DNA of 25,113 bases from Planctomycetota bacterium (GTDB lineage: Bacteria > Planctomycetota > J058 > J103): NCBI GenBank assembly GCA_003694875.1, contig RFJN01000200.1, positions 1 through 25,113 on the forward strand, in the 5' to 3' direction. Of this stretch, positions 1 through 8,043 are shown one piece after another; positions within the stretch are counted from its first letter, which is position 1; each line of letters begins with the position of its first letter. The position numbers and the translations under genes were made by a program. The notes under the pieces are model-generated. The model saw only the letters and a program-made list of their open reading frames with translations, did not search any database and was not told the origin of the DNA.

Positions 1-1
1 C

Positions 2-1636
2 CTGCCGGCCCCCCTGCGCCAGTGGCTCGGTCCCCTCGGCCCCGAGATCGAGCGGATCGGCGTGCGCCGCGTGGCGCTGCTCGCCTCGCTCGCGCTCGTG
101 ATCACCGCCGCGATCGTGGGCATCACCTGGTTCAGCTCGCGCGAGCGCATGGTGCCGCTGTATCGCGATCTCGAGCTCGCCGACGCGGGGGCGGTCACGA
201 GCCGGCTGCGCGACAAGGGGGTGCCCTACGAGCTGCGCGACGGGGGGCGCACGATCGCGGTGCCGGCCTCGAAGGTGCACGAGCTCCGGATCGAACTCGC
301 GAGCGACGGGCTTCCCGAGAGCGGCGGCGTGGGCTTCGAGCTGTTCGATCGCACGAGCTTCGGCGCGAGCGATCTCGTCGAACAGGTCAACCTGCTGCGC
401 GCGCTGCAGGGAGAACTCGCGCGCTCGATCATGCGGCTCGAGCCGGTCGCGCACGCCACGGTCCACATCGCGCAGCCGCGGCAGACGGTGTTCTCGCGCC
501 GACAGAAGCGCACCACCGCCTCGGTGGTGCTCTCGCTCAAGCGCGGCCGCCACCTGAGCAGCCAGCAGGTGGCCGGCATCGTGCACCTCGTCTCGCACGC
601 GGTCGAGGGGCTCGCGCCCGAGGACGTGACGGTCGTCGACCGTCACGGGATCACCCTCGCCCCGCGCGAGGGGGTGGGCGGCGGCGCCGGCGGCGGGGCG
701 CCGGCGCTGAGCCTGCAGCAGGAGGTCGAACAGCACCTCAGCGCCAAGGCGCAGAGCATGCTTGACGCGGCCCTCGGCCCGGGACGCGCCTTCGTGCGCG
801 TGGTCGCGGAACTCGACATGCAACGGATCGAGGAGACGCGCGAGCGGTTCGATCCGGACGCGCAGGTGGCGCGCTCCGAGACGACCTCGAGCCGCACGGT
901 CCGCTCGCAGACCCCGAACGCGGGACGCGCAGGCGGATCGACCGGTGCACGCGCCGCGCTCGCAAAGGCGGGCGGCGGTGCGGGCCAGACCACCGAGAGC
1001 GAGGAGAAGATCACCACGCAGTACGAGATCGGGCACTCGGTGCAGAAGATCGTGAAGGTGCCAGGCGGGATCCGGCGGCTGAGCGTGAGCCTCGTGATCG
1101 ACGAGTCGCTCTCGGACAAGCTCGAGCAGATCGAGGGCATCGTCAAGACCGCGGTCGGATTCGATCCGCGCCGCGGCGACTCGTTCGATCGCGCGGCGGT
1201 GGCGCGCGCACAGAAGGACGATCCCTGGGACGACCCCGACCTGGTGGCCGCAGCGCAGCGCCGGGAGCTGATCGAGATCGCGCTGCGCCACGGGCTGCCG
1301 GGCCTCGCCGGGCTGATCATCACGATCTCGATGCTCGGTCTCGCGCGCCGCTCGCGCCGCGCCGCTGCCGCCCCCGCGCCCGAACCGGCCGACGGCGCGG
1401 GCGAGACGACGATCGGGCAGCGGCTCGATCTGCGCACCCCCGAGACGCTCGAACCCGGCCCCGACGGAACGCACCCGGCCGTCGGCCTGGCCACCGTCGA
1501 GGCGCTCGCCGACGAGCTGCGGCGAGCGGCGCAGCAGGATCCGCAGGCGGCCGCCGCGCTGTTGCGCGCGTGGCTGCGCTCCGGCGTCGACGAGGCCACG
1601 GCCGACGCAGCAACCCGTGAGGAGGCGCTCGCATGA
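2..1636 (+). CDS. fliF: Flagellar MS-ring protein FliF (5'-partial)
   Basis: FliF forms the inner-membrane MS ring that houses the export gate and carries the switch protein FliG. The reading frame is open from the left edge of the window, and the residues before the GTG at 62 (LPAPLRQWLGPLGPEIERIG) look like a normal FliF N-terminus. The true start is therefore probably just outside the window and 62 is not a convincing start. Visible 544 residues show a first membrane helix (about 24-44), the ring-building YscJ/FliF domain with MVPLYRDLELADAG and LVEQVNLLRALQGELARSI, a Gly/Ala-rich low-complexity stretch in the periplasmic part, a second membrane helix (about 430-448, LAGLIITISMLGLA), and a cytoplasmic tail ending QDPQAAAALLRAWL, the FliG-binding segment. 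The stop overlaps the fliG start (ATGA). Confidence 0.97.
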   Translation: MPAPLRQWLGPLGPEIERIGVRRVALLASLALVITAAIVGITWFSSRERMVPLYRDLELADAGAVTSRLRDKGVPYELRDGGRTIAVPASKVHELRIELASDGLPESGGVGFELFDRTSFGASDLVEQVNLLRALQGELARSIMRLEPVAHATVHIAQPRQTVFSRRQKRTTASVVLSLKRGRHLSSQQVAGIVHLVSHAVEGLAPEDVTVVDRHGITLAPREGVGGGAGGGAPALSLQQEVEQHLSAKAQSMLDAALGPGRAFVRVVAELDMQRIEETRERFDPDAQVARSETTSSRTVRSQTPNAGRAGGSTGARAALAKAGGGAGQTTESEEKITTQYEIGHSVQKIVKVPGGIRRLSVSLVIDESLSDKLEQIEGIVKTAVGFDPRRGDSFDRAAVARAQKDDPWDDPDLVAAAQRRELIEIALRHGLPGLAGLIITISMLGLARRSRRAAAAPAPEPADGAGETTIGQRLDLRTPETLEPGPDGTHPAVGLATVEALADELRRAAQQDPQAAAALLRAWLRSGVDEATADAATREEALA

Positions 1637-2613
1637 ACCTTCCGAGTCCGCAGCAGGCCGCCTGCGTCCTCATGGCGCTCGACAATGTGACCGCCACGCG
1701 GGTGCTCGGCCACCTCGAGCCCGAGGAGATCGCGCGCCTGAGCGCACTCATGGAGCGCACCGGAACCCACCGCCCGCCCGAGCCCGTGCTCGCCGAGATC
1801 CTGCGCACCTTCGTGGTGCTGCTCAAGAGCGGTGCGGCGGCCGAACTCGAACGGGGCACCGAGGGCGGCGGTGCGGACGCTGCCCCCTCGGACGCCGGCG
1901 GCCGGGAGGCGATCGAGCTGCTGCGGGAGCTCGATCCGGCCGAGCTCGCGGCGATCGTGGGCGGGGAGCATCCCCAGGTGGGCGCGCTGCTGCTCGCGCA
2001 ACTGCCGCCCGCGCGCGCGGCCGAGGCGATCGCGCGTCTCGAGGAGCCGGTGCAGATCGAGTTGCTCAGTCGCATCGCTCGCACCGATCCCGGCGGCGCC
2101 GAGGCGCTGCTGCGGCTCGCGCCGCTGCTCGCCGAGCGACTGCGCGGACGCGTCGCGAGCCCCCGCGGCGAGGGCGAGGAGGAGACGGTCGAGGATCGGT
2201 ACAAGACGGTCGCCGACATCATCAAGCACCTGCGCCGCGACGGTGCCGATCCGCTCGAGCGGCTCGCCGAGGTGGACGGCGAGCTCGCCGACGAGGTCAA
2301 GGGGCGGCTGTTCGTGTTCGACGACCTCGCCGCGATGGATTCCCGCGCCATGCAGAAGGTGCTCGCGCAGGTCGACTCGCGGCTTGTCGCCATGGCGCTC
2401 AAGGCGGCGAGTCCCGAGGTCGCCGAGGCGCTGCTGTCCAACCTCTCGCGGCGCGCGCGCGACATGGTGCTCGAGGAGCGCGAGGCACTCGGGCCGGTGC
2501 CGCTCTCGGACGTGCGCGAGGCGCAGAGCCAGATCATCGAGGTCGTGCTCAAGCTCGCCGAGGACGGCGAGATCCGGATCGCGACCGGCGGTGATGCGGA
2601 GATGGTGCAGTGA
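1633..2613 (+). CDS. fliG: Flagellar motor switch protein FliG
   Basis: FliG couples the MS ring to FliM and carries the charged C-terminal domain that interacts with the MotA stator to make torque. The 326-residue length is normal. The N-terminal domain starts with QQAACVLMALDN and LEPEEIARLSALM. The middle domain holds the EHPQ FliM-binding motif at residues 112-115, and the C-terminal domain shows VFDDLAAMDSRAMQKVLAQVD and the typical ending LSDVREAQSQIIEVVLKLAEDGEI. The linker before the C-terminal domain is Glu/Gly-rich (GEGEEETVEDRY). The ATG overlaps the fliF stop by 4 bases and the stop overlaps the fliH GTG, so translation is probably coupled. Confidence 0.98.
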   Translation: MNLPSPQQAACVLMALDNVTATRVLGHLEPEEIARLSALMERTGTHRPPEPVLAEILRTFVVLLKSGAAAELERGTEGGGADAAPSDAGGREAIELLRELDPAELAAIVGGEHPQVGALLLAQLPPARAAEAIARLEEPVQIELLSRIARTDPGGAEALLRLAPLLAERLRGRVASPRGEGEEETVEDRYKTVADIIKHLRRDGADPLERLAEVDGELADEVKGRLFVFDDLAAMDSRAMQKVLAQVDSRLVAMALKAASPEVAEALLSNLSRRARDMVLEEREALGPVPLSDVREAQSQIIEVVLKLAEDGEIRIATGGDAEMVQ

Positions 2614-3332
2614 CGCGCCCGCCCCGACCGGTGCGCGTCTCGCTCGGACGTGCCCTGCAGGGCGCGCGCCTCGCGGGTGCGAACACCCAGGCGGCGGCGC
2701 TGCAGCGGACCCGCCCTCCTGCGGCCGAGCCGAGGCCTGTGCCTTCGGTGGCGGCCGGACCGACGCCACCGGCCCCGCCCGCCGCCTCGGCGCCGCCGCG
2801 TCCCGCGCTCGAGGACGACGCGGCGCTGCAGCGGGCATTCCAGGAGGCGGAGCTGCGCGGACGGCAGGCGGGCGAACGGACCTGGCGGCTGCGTCTCGGC
2901 ACCGCGCTCGCAGCACTCGAGAAGGCCGTGCAGGCGCTCGACACCACGAGCGCCGATGCGCTCGAGGCGATCGAGCGCGAGGCGTGCGCTCTCGCGATCG
3001 CGGTGGCCGAGCACGTGCTGCACGACGCGCTGCAGGAGGGCCGGCACCGGATCACCGAGACCGTCGCGCAGGCCTTCCGCGCGGTGCACGAGCGGCTCGG
3101 CACCGAGCCGGTCCGGCTGTATCTGCACCCCGAGGACGTGGTGGCGCTGCGCGAGCGCTGCGGCCGCGCCCTCGCCGAGCGGCTCGAGCGCGTCGAGATC
3201 AAGGCCGAGGCGAACCTCGCACGCGGTGACGTCCGGGTCGAGACGAACCACGGGGTGCTGCTCGCCGGTGCGAGCGAGCAGCTGCGCCAGATCCGCCGGC
3301 GCTGGCTCGAGCAGCGGGAGCGTGCGACATGA
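2610..3332 (+). CDS. fliH: Flagellar export-ATPase regulator/stator FliH
   Basis: FliH binds and restrains the FliI ATPase and tethers it to the C ring and export gate. Its position between fliG and fliI is the usual one. The first 70 or so residues are Pro/Ala-rich and probably disordered. The rest is helical with the family segment EPVRLYLHPEDVVALRERCG, then ANLARGDVRVETNHGVLLAGASEQL, matching the C-terminal FliH/YscL domain. Translation starts at GTG overlapping the fliG stop (GTGA), and the stop overlaps the ATG of fliI. Length 240 residues is within the family range. The N-terminal part is too low in complexity to say more. Confidence 0.92.
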   Translation: MTRPPRPVRVSLGRALQGARLAGANTQAAALQRTRPPAAEPRPVPSVAAGPTPPAPPAASAPPRPALEDDAALQRAFQEAELRGRQAGERTWRLRLGTALAALEKAVQALDTTSADALEAIEREACALAIAVAEHVLHDALQEGRHRITETVAQAFRAVHERLGTEPVRLYLHPEDVVALRERCGRALAERLERVEIKAEANLARGDVRVETNHGVLLAGASEQLRQIRRRWLEQRERAT

Positions 3333-4669
3333 GCGGCGCAGCCCCCCACCGTCCGGGAGCCTGGCTCGCACGCGCCCGCGCCTCGCTCGCCGAGATCGAC
3401 GGCCTGCGGTTTCGCGGACGCGTGGTGCGCGCGGCCGGACTCGGGCTCGAGGTGCTCGGGGTGCCGGCGCAGGTGGGCGAGATCTTCGAGATCGAGCGCA
3501 TGGACGGCAGCGGGAGCATGCTCGCCGAGGCGGTGGGCTTCCGCGACGGTCGCGCGCTGCTGCTGCCGCTCGAGGACACCTCCGGGATCGGCTCGGCGAG
3601 CCGCGTCGAGCCGCTCGGACGCTCGCTCGACATCGTGTGGTCGCCGAGGCTGCTCGGGCGGGTGCTCGACGGGCTCGGGCGACCGATCGACGGGCGGGGC
3701 CCGCTGCCCGAGGGCGCTCGCATGTCGGTGCGCCGCGATCCGCCGCCGGCGCTGCGTCGGCGCATGATCGAGAAGCCGCTGCCCACCGGCGTCTCGGCGA
3801 TCGACGCGCTGCTGACCTTCGGTCGCGGACAGCGCGTGGGGGTGCTCGCCGGACCGGGGATCGGGAAGTCGACGCTCATGGGCAAGATCGCCCGCGACGC
3901 GCAGGCCGACGTCGTCGTGGTGTGTCTGGTGGGCGAGCGCGGGCGCGAGGTGCGGCAGTTTCTCGAGCTCTCGCTCGGCGAGCACGGTCTCGCGCGCGCG
4001 GTCGTGGTCGCCGCCACCTCCGACACGCCGCCACTGCAGCGCTTCGCCGCTCCGCTTGTCGCCACCACGATCGCCGAGTGTTTCCGCGACGAGGGCCGCG
4101 ACGTGCTGCTGCTCATGGACTCGGCGACCCGCTTCGCCGCCGCGGTGCGCGAGATCGGGCTCGCGGCCGGCGAGCCGCCCACCACCAAGGGCTACCCCCC
4201 GTCGCTGTATGCGCACCTGCCGCGGCTCGTCGAGCGGCTCGGGACCGCCGAACGCGGCAGCATCACGAGCGTGATCACGGTGCTCGTGGAAGGCGACGAC
4301 CTCGCCGATCCGGTGGCGGACGCCATGATGTCGCTGCTCGACGGCCACGTCGTGCTCTCGCGTGAGCTCGCCCGCCGCAACCACTACCCGGCGATCGACG
4401 TGCTCACGAGCGTGAGCCGCACCATGGGCCAGGTGGTCGAGCGCGAGCACGCGCGACTCGCTGCCCGCTTCAACGAGCTGTGGTCGGCCTACACCGAGGC
4501 GGCCGACCTGCTGCGCATCGGCGCCTACCGACCCGGCGGCGACCCGGTGCTCGACGCCGCTGTCCAATCTCGCGACGCCATGCTTCGGCTTTTGCGACAG
4601 CCCTCGCGCGAGACGCGTTCGTTCGAGCAGACGCTCGCGCTGCTCGCCGAGGCGGTCGGGAGCGCGTGA
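3329..4669 (+). CDS. fliI: Flagellum-specific export ATPase FliI
   Basis: FliI is the ATPase of the flagellar type III export apparatus, acting with FliH and FliJ at the cytoplasmic face of the gate. The 446 residues show the F1-beta-like fold: a P-loop GPGIGKST at 175-182, the following VVVVCLVGERGREVRQFLE, a Walker B strand LLLMDS at about 260-265, the substrate/ATP signature GEPPTTKGYPPSLYAHLPRLVERLG, and the C-terminal ELWSAYTEAADLLRIGAYRPGGDP typical of FliI rather than ATP synthase. The start ATG overlaps the fliH stop and the stop overlaps the fliJ start (TGATG). All catalytic motifs are intact. Confidence 0.98.
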   Translation: MSGAAPHRPGAWLARARASLAEIDGLRFRGRVVRAAGLGLEVLGVPAQVGEIFEIERMDGSGSMLAEAVGFRDGRALLLPLEDTSGIGSASRVEPLGRSLDIVWSPRLLGRVLDGLGRPIDGRGPLPEGARMSVRRDPPPALRRRMIEKPLPTGVSAIDALLTFGRGQRVGVLAGPGIGKSTLMGKIARDAQADVVVVCLVGERGREVRQFLELSLGEHGLARAVVVAATSDTPPLQRFAAPLVATTIAECFRDEGRDVLLLMDSATRFAAAVREIGLAAGEPPTTKGYPPSLYAHLPRLVERLGTAERGSITSVITVLVEGDDLADPVADAMMSLLDGHVVLSRELARRNHYPAIDVLTSVSRTMGQVVEREHARLAARFNELWSAYTEAADLLRIGAYRPGGDPVLDAAVQSRDAMLRLLRQPSRETRSFEQTLALLAEAVGSA

Positions 4670-5121
4670 TGGGGTCGTCCCGCTCGCCGTTTCGCCTCGC
4701 CGGCGTCCTGCGGGCACGCAAGCTGCAGGAGCGGGCGTGCGAGCGCGCGGTGGCGGCCGCGCGCGCGCAGCTGCACGCCGCGCGCGCACGGCGGCGCGCG
4801 TGCGAGCAGCGCCTCGAACACGCGCTCGAGGCGGCCGCGGGCCGCCGCACCGGGCGTCTCGAGGTGGCGCGCGTGCTGCGGGAACTCGACGAACTCGCCA
4901 CCTGTCGGCAGGCGATCGCCGAGGCGTGTGCCGCCGAGGCCGAGGCCGAGGCTGCGCTCGCCGAGGCGGAGGCCGCCTGGCGCGAGCGGGTGCAGCAGCG
5001 GCGGGTGCTCGAGGTGCTCGAGCGCGCGGCGTACGAACAGCACGAACGCCAGCGGCGGCGACGGGAGCAGCAGGCCATGGATGAGGCGGCGCTGGTGCGG
5101 TTCGAGGGGAGGGAGCCATGA
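4669..5121 (+). CDS. fliJ: Flagellar export chaperone/rod FliJ
   Basis: FliJ is the central stalk-like coiled coil of the FliI ring and helps cycle export chaperones. The product of 150 residues is almost entirely Ala/Arg/Glu-rich helix with no Pro breaks, beginning FRLAGVLRARKLQERACERAV, which resembles the FliJ N-terminus. An in-frame upstream extension is open to 4480, but it lies inside fliI. The ATG at 4669 shares a base with the fliI stop (TGATG) and gives the normal family length, so I take that start. The stop overlaps the next ATG. Sequence identity in this family is low, so the call rests mainly on size, coiled coil and position. Confidence 0.88.
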   Translation: MGSSRSPFRLAGVLRARKLQERACERAVAAARAQLHAARARRRACEQRLEHALEAAAGRRTGRLEVARVLRELDELATCRQAIAEACAAEAEAEAALAEAEAAWRERVQQRRVLEVLERAAYEQHERQRRRREQQAMDEAALVRFEGREP

Positions 5122-5954
5122 AGCGGGCGCTCATGACGCTGGTGCGCGTGACCGTGCTGCTCGCGGTCTTCGTCGGCGGCATCGTGGTCAACGCCATGGT
5201 GCGCGGCGGCGGACCGCGCGGGCTCAGTTCGCTGCGCACCGTGCCGGTGCTGCGGGTGCTCGCCCCTCCCCCCCCGCCGCCCGAGACGCTGCACGTGGCC
5301 GAGGAAGCGGAGCAGCCGGCCGATGAGCAGGAGCACGCAGCACTCGACGAGCTCGCCACCGAGATGTACCTCGTGCCGAAGCCGTTCAGCGTGCAGGAGC
5401 TCTCCGAGCTGTCGCGCAAGCTCGAAGAGGCGCGCGAGCGCTACGAGAGCCGCACCAAGGCGGTGGACCTCATGCTCGCCGATCTCGAGCGGGTACGCGA
5501 GGATCTCGCGTTCCGGCGCGAGGAACTCGAGCAGCTGCGGCGCGAGATCGCATCCGCCCAGAAGGCGCACGCCGCTGACGCCCCGAGCCCGGCGAACACC
5601 GGGCCCTCCCACAAGCCACAGGACGGCGGCCAGGCGCCGTCCCGGAACGACGGCGGCCCCGCCTCGTCCGGGAGCGAGCCGAGCGGGCACGCCCGCGCGG
5701 TGCTCGAGCCCGGGGAGCGCAAGCGTCTGAAGGCGGTGGCGAAGATCTACGAGTCGAGCCCGCCGGAGGCGGCCGCGGGGCAGCTCGCCGCGCTCGAGCC
5801 GCTCGAGGCGGCCAAGATCCTGAGCGTCATGAAGGCGCGTTCGAGCGGCAAGGTGCTCGCCGCGATGGACGTCGACAGGGCGGTCGAGGTCGTGCGCTGG
5901 TTGCAGTCGCTGCGGACCGCCGCGGACGCCGGGCAGGCGGAGGGCGGATCGTGA
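5118..5954 (+). CDS. MotE-like membrane coiled-coil protein with MgtE-N-like domain
   Basis: This 278-residue protein has one N-terminal membrane helix (about residues 6-26, LVRVTVLLAVFVGGIVVNAM), a Pro-rich patch, a long charged coiled coil (about 92-160), a Gly/Pro/Ser-rich linker, and a C-terminal alpha-helical segment (KRLKAVAKIYESSPPEAAAG onward, about 203-270) like the MgtE intracellular N domain. That architecture and the place after fliJ match the MotE family (also seen as YlxF-type proteins), which in other bacteria is thought to help place or stabilise the stator. The ATG has a strong GGGAGGGAG upstream and overlaps the fliJ stop; the stop overlaps fliL. The family assignment is good, the exact function inferred. 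Confidence 0.8.
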   Translation: MKRALMTLVRVTVLLAVFVGGIVVNAMVRGGGPRGLSSLRTVPVLRVLAPPPPPPETLHVAEEAEQPADEQEHAALDELATEMYLVPKPFSVQELSELSRKLEEARERYESRTKAVDLMLADLERVREDLAFRREELEQLRREIASAQKAHAADAPSPANTGPSHKPQDGGQAPSRNDGGPASSGSEPSGHARAVLEPGERKRLKAVAKIYESSPPEAAAGQLAALEPLEAAKILSVMKARSSGKVLAAMDVDRAVEVVRWLQSLRTAADAGQAEGGS

Positions 5955-6499
5955 GCGGTGAGAAGCCGGAGGCGGCTGGCGACAACGGCACCGAGGAGGC
6001 GGCGGGCGCCTCGCAGGGCAAGGCCGGCGGCAAGCGGGGGCTGTTGCGCAGCGTGTTCGCGGTGCTGATCGTCTACGGGCTGTCGGCGGGGGTGTCGTTC
6101 TTCGTGCTGCCGCCGCCCGATCCCGATCCGCATGCGGGCGCACACGAGGACGAGCACGCCGAGGAGGACAAGGAGCCGACGCGGGTCACCTACGAGATCC
6201 CGACGGTGCTCGTCAACCTCGCCGGCTCGGGCGGCAAGCGCTACCTCAAGGCCGGGATCGTGATCGACTACACGACGAAGAAGCCCGACGAGGCGGCCAA
6301 ACGGATCGAGGAGAAGGCGGCCGCGCTGCGCGACGCGCTGATCACGCTGCTGTCCTCGAAGGACCAGCGCGCGGTCGACGGCCGCGAGAAGATCGCGCTG
6401 CTCAAGCTCGAGATCGCCGAGGAGCTGAACAAGGTGCTGTTCCCCGACGACCTCGGCGAGGTCGAGACGGTCTACTTCCAGGAATTCATCGTCCAGTAG
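5951..6499 (+). CDS. fliL: Flagellar basal-body-associated stator protein FliL
   Basis: FliL is a single-pass inner-membrane protein that forms a ring around the stator and stabilises it. The 182-residue product has a cytoplasmic N-terminus, one membrane helix (about residues 34-55, SVFAVLIVYGLSAGVSFFVL), an acidic His/Glu-rich linker, and the periplasmic FliL domain with VTYEIPTVLVNLAG and RYLKAGIVIDY, ending in NKVLFPDDLGEVETVYFQEFIVQ, which corresponds to the usual family ending V..V.FteFviQ. The GTG start overlaps the stop of the MotE-like gene. A 30-base gap follows before fliM. Confidence 0.95.
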   Translation: MSGEKPEAAGDNGTEEAAGASQGKAGGKRGLLRSVFAVLIVYGLSAGVSFFVLPPPDPDPHAGAHEDEHAEEDKEPTRVTYEIPTVLVNLAGSGGKRYLKAGIVIDYTTKKPDEAAKRIEEKAAALRDALITLLSSKDQRAVDGREKIALLKLEIAEELNKVLFPDDLGEVETVYFQEFIVQ

Positions 6500-6529
6500 C
6501 GGCCGCTCGACCGCGCGGAGACCCCAGCC

Positions 6530-7597
6530 ATGAGCGACATGGAAGACCTGCTGAGCGAGGATGAGCTCGACGCGCTGCTCGGCGACGAGAGCACCGCCGA
6601 GCCCCCGGCGAGCGCCGACGGCAGCCCGGCGCTCGAACGCGGCGGCACCGAGCCGCCCGCTGCCCGCAACGCTCCGTCGCGGACCGCCGCCTTCGCCACC
6701 GAACCGTTCGACCTCACCCGGCCCGCCCCCCTCGATCCGGCGTCGCTGCGGGTGCTCGAGCGGCTGCTGCTCGAGTTCGCCTCCACGCTGTCGGACGCCT
6801 GGAGCGCCGAGCTGCGCGCGCGGGTGCGGCTCGCGCTGCGCGCGGTCGAGCAGGTGCGCTTCGATGCGGTGCTCGAGACCCTGCCCGAGCCGCTGCTGGT
6901 GCACGTGTTGCGCGAGCCCGCCCGTGGCCACCGCTGGCTGTGCAGCCTCGAGCCGCGTGCCGCCTTTGCGCTGCTCGATCGGCTGCTCGGCGGACCCGGC
7001 GGCGAGAGCACGCCGCAGCGCGCGCCGACCGCCCTCGAACGTCGTCTGCTCGCCCCCCTCACCGACGCGTTGCCGCAGGCGTTCGCGCAGGCGTTCTCGC
7101 GAGCGACAGCGATCGAGCCGCGCCTCGAGCGCACCGAGACGAGCGTGTGGCTCGCACGCGTGTGCAGCGACCACGAGCCGGTGCTCGCCGCCGTCTTCGA
7201 ACTCGAGGGCGAGCTCGCCGGGGGTCGGCTGCACGTGACGCTGCCCGTGCCGCTGTGCCACCGTCTGCACACGCCGGACGCTGTCGAAACGGGCGACACG
7301 GGCGTCGCGCAAGCCGACACCGCCGGTGCGCAGGCGGCGCCGGTGCGGCGCGCGCTCGACGCGGTGCAGCTGGAGCTCGCGGCCATGCTGGGCTCGGGAC
7401 GCATCACGGTCCGCGAGTTGCTCTCGCTCGGCCGCGGCGACGTCGTCGTGCTCTCGAAGCGGGTCGGCGATCCCCTCGTGCTGCGGGTGGGCGGCCGACC
7501 GCGGTTCACCGGGACGGTCGGCACGGTGGGCGGCCGGTACGGCTTCCGGATCGCCGAGCGGCTGCCGCTCGAGGAGACGCGACGGGAAGCCTCGTAG
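6530..7597 (+). CDS. fliM: Flagellar motor switch protein FliM (divergent)
   Basis: FliM is the middle ring of the C ring; its N-terminal peptide binds phospho-CheY and its middle domain binds FliG. The N-terminus carries the CheY-binding-type motif LLSEDELDALLG (about residues 6-17), then a linker of about 50 low-complexity residues. The middle domain is recognisable (LERLLLEFASTLSDAWSAEL, FALLDRLLGGPGG at about 145-157, the FliG-contact loop), and a SpoA domain closes the protein (RITVRELLSLGRGDVVVLSK, about 280-350). Many positions usually well conserved in FliM are changed, so it is a divergent member. RBS-like GGAGA lies 8-12 bases before the ATG; M4 is a second possible start. Confidence 0.9.
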   Translation: MSDMEDLLSEDELDALLGDESTAEPPASADGSPALERGGTEPPAARNAPSRTAAFATEPFDLTRPAPLDPASLRVLERLLLEFASTLSDAWSAELRARVRLALRAVEQVRFDAVLETLPEPLLVHVLREPARGHRWLCSLEPRAAFALLDRLLGGPGGESTPQRAPTALERRLLAPLTDALPQAFAQAFSRATAIEPRLERTETSVWLARVCSDHEPVLAAVFELEGELAGGRLHVTLPVPLCHRLHTPDAVETGDTGVAQADTAGAQAAPVRRALDAVQLELAAMLGSGRITVRELLSLGRGDVVVLSKRVGDPLVLRVGGRPRFTGTVGTVGGRYGFRIAERLPLEETRREAS

Positions 7598-7641
7598 ACG
7601 CGCACCCCACTCGCGCGCAGCGACCGGGAGGGAGAGCAGGC

Positions 7642-8043
7642 ATGAGCGAAGCACAACCGCAGGACGCCCCCGGCGGCGCCGGCCCCGCCCCGAGCGGCGA
7701 GAGCGCGGCGCAACCGGTCGCCTTCGCACCGCTGCCGGCCGCCGAGTCGGGCGCGGCTGCCGCCGGCGGCGAGCCGGGCGGGGCCAACCTCGAACTGATC
7801 CTCGATGTCTCGGTGCCCATCACGGTCGAGGTGGGCCGCACCACGATGAAGATCGAGGAGATCCTCACCCTCGGACCCGGCGCGGTCGTGGAACTCGACA
7901 AGCTCGCCGGCGAGCCGCTCGACCTGTACGTCAACGGCAAGCGGATCGCACGCGGCGAGGTGGTGCTGGTCAACGACAGCCTCGGGGTGCGGATCACCGA
8001 GATCGGCGCCCCCGCCTCGCGGCTCGGAGGACTCGGACAGTGA
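7642..8043 (+). CDS. fliN: Flagellar motor switch protein FliN
   Basis: FliN builds the base of the C ring and is a docking site for FliH/FliI. The 133-residue product has an unstructured Ala/Gly/Pro-rich N-terminal half and a complete SpoA domain from about residue 48 (LELILDVSVPITVEVGRTTM, then GAVVELDKLAGEPLDLYVNG and RGEVVLVNDSLGVRITEI), the standard FliN signature. The frame is open far upstream within fliM, but the ATG at 7642 follows a good GGGAGGGAGAG at 7627-7637 and gives the normal length, so it is chosen. The stop overlaps the GTG of the following histidine kinase-like gene, which ties the signalling genes to this operon. Confidence 0.96.
   Translation: MSEAQPQDAPGGAGPAPSGESAAQPVAFAPLPAAESGAAAAGGEPGGANLELILDVSVPITVEVGRTTMKIEEILTLGPGAVVELDKLAGEPLDLYVNGKRIARGEVVLVNDSLGVRITEIGAPASRLGGLGQ

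Noticed and set aside
62..64. GTG at 62 as the start of fliF
   Set aside because: The frame is open back to base 2 and the residues before 62 match a FliF N-terminus, so the gene starts outside the window.
643..2916. Very long minus-strand open frame (757 codons) opposite fliF and fliG
   Set aside because: The real genes on the other strand are certain, and the antisense product is Arg/Pro/Ser-rich with no domain. Long shadow frames are expected in DNA with so few AT-rich stop codons. Similar frames at 2549-5419, 5747-7729 and 7506-9488 were rejected for the same reason.
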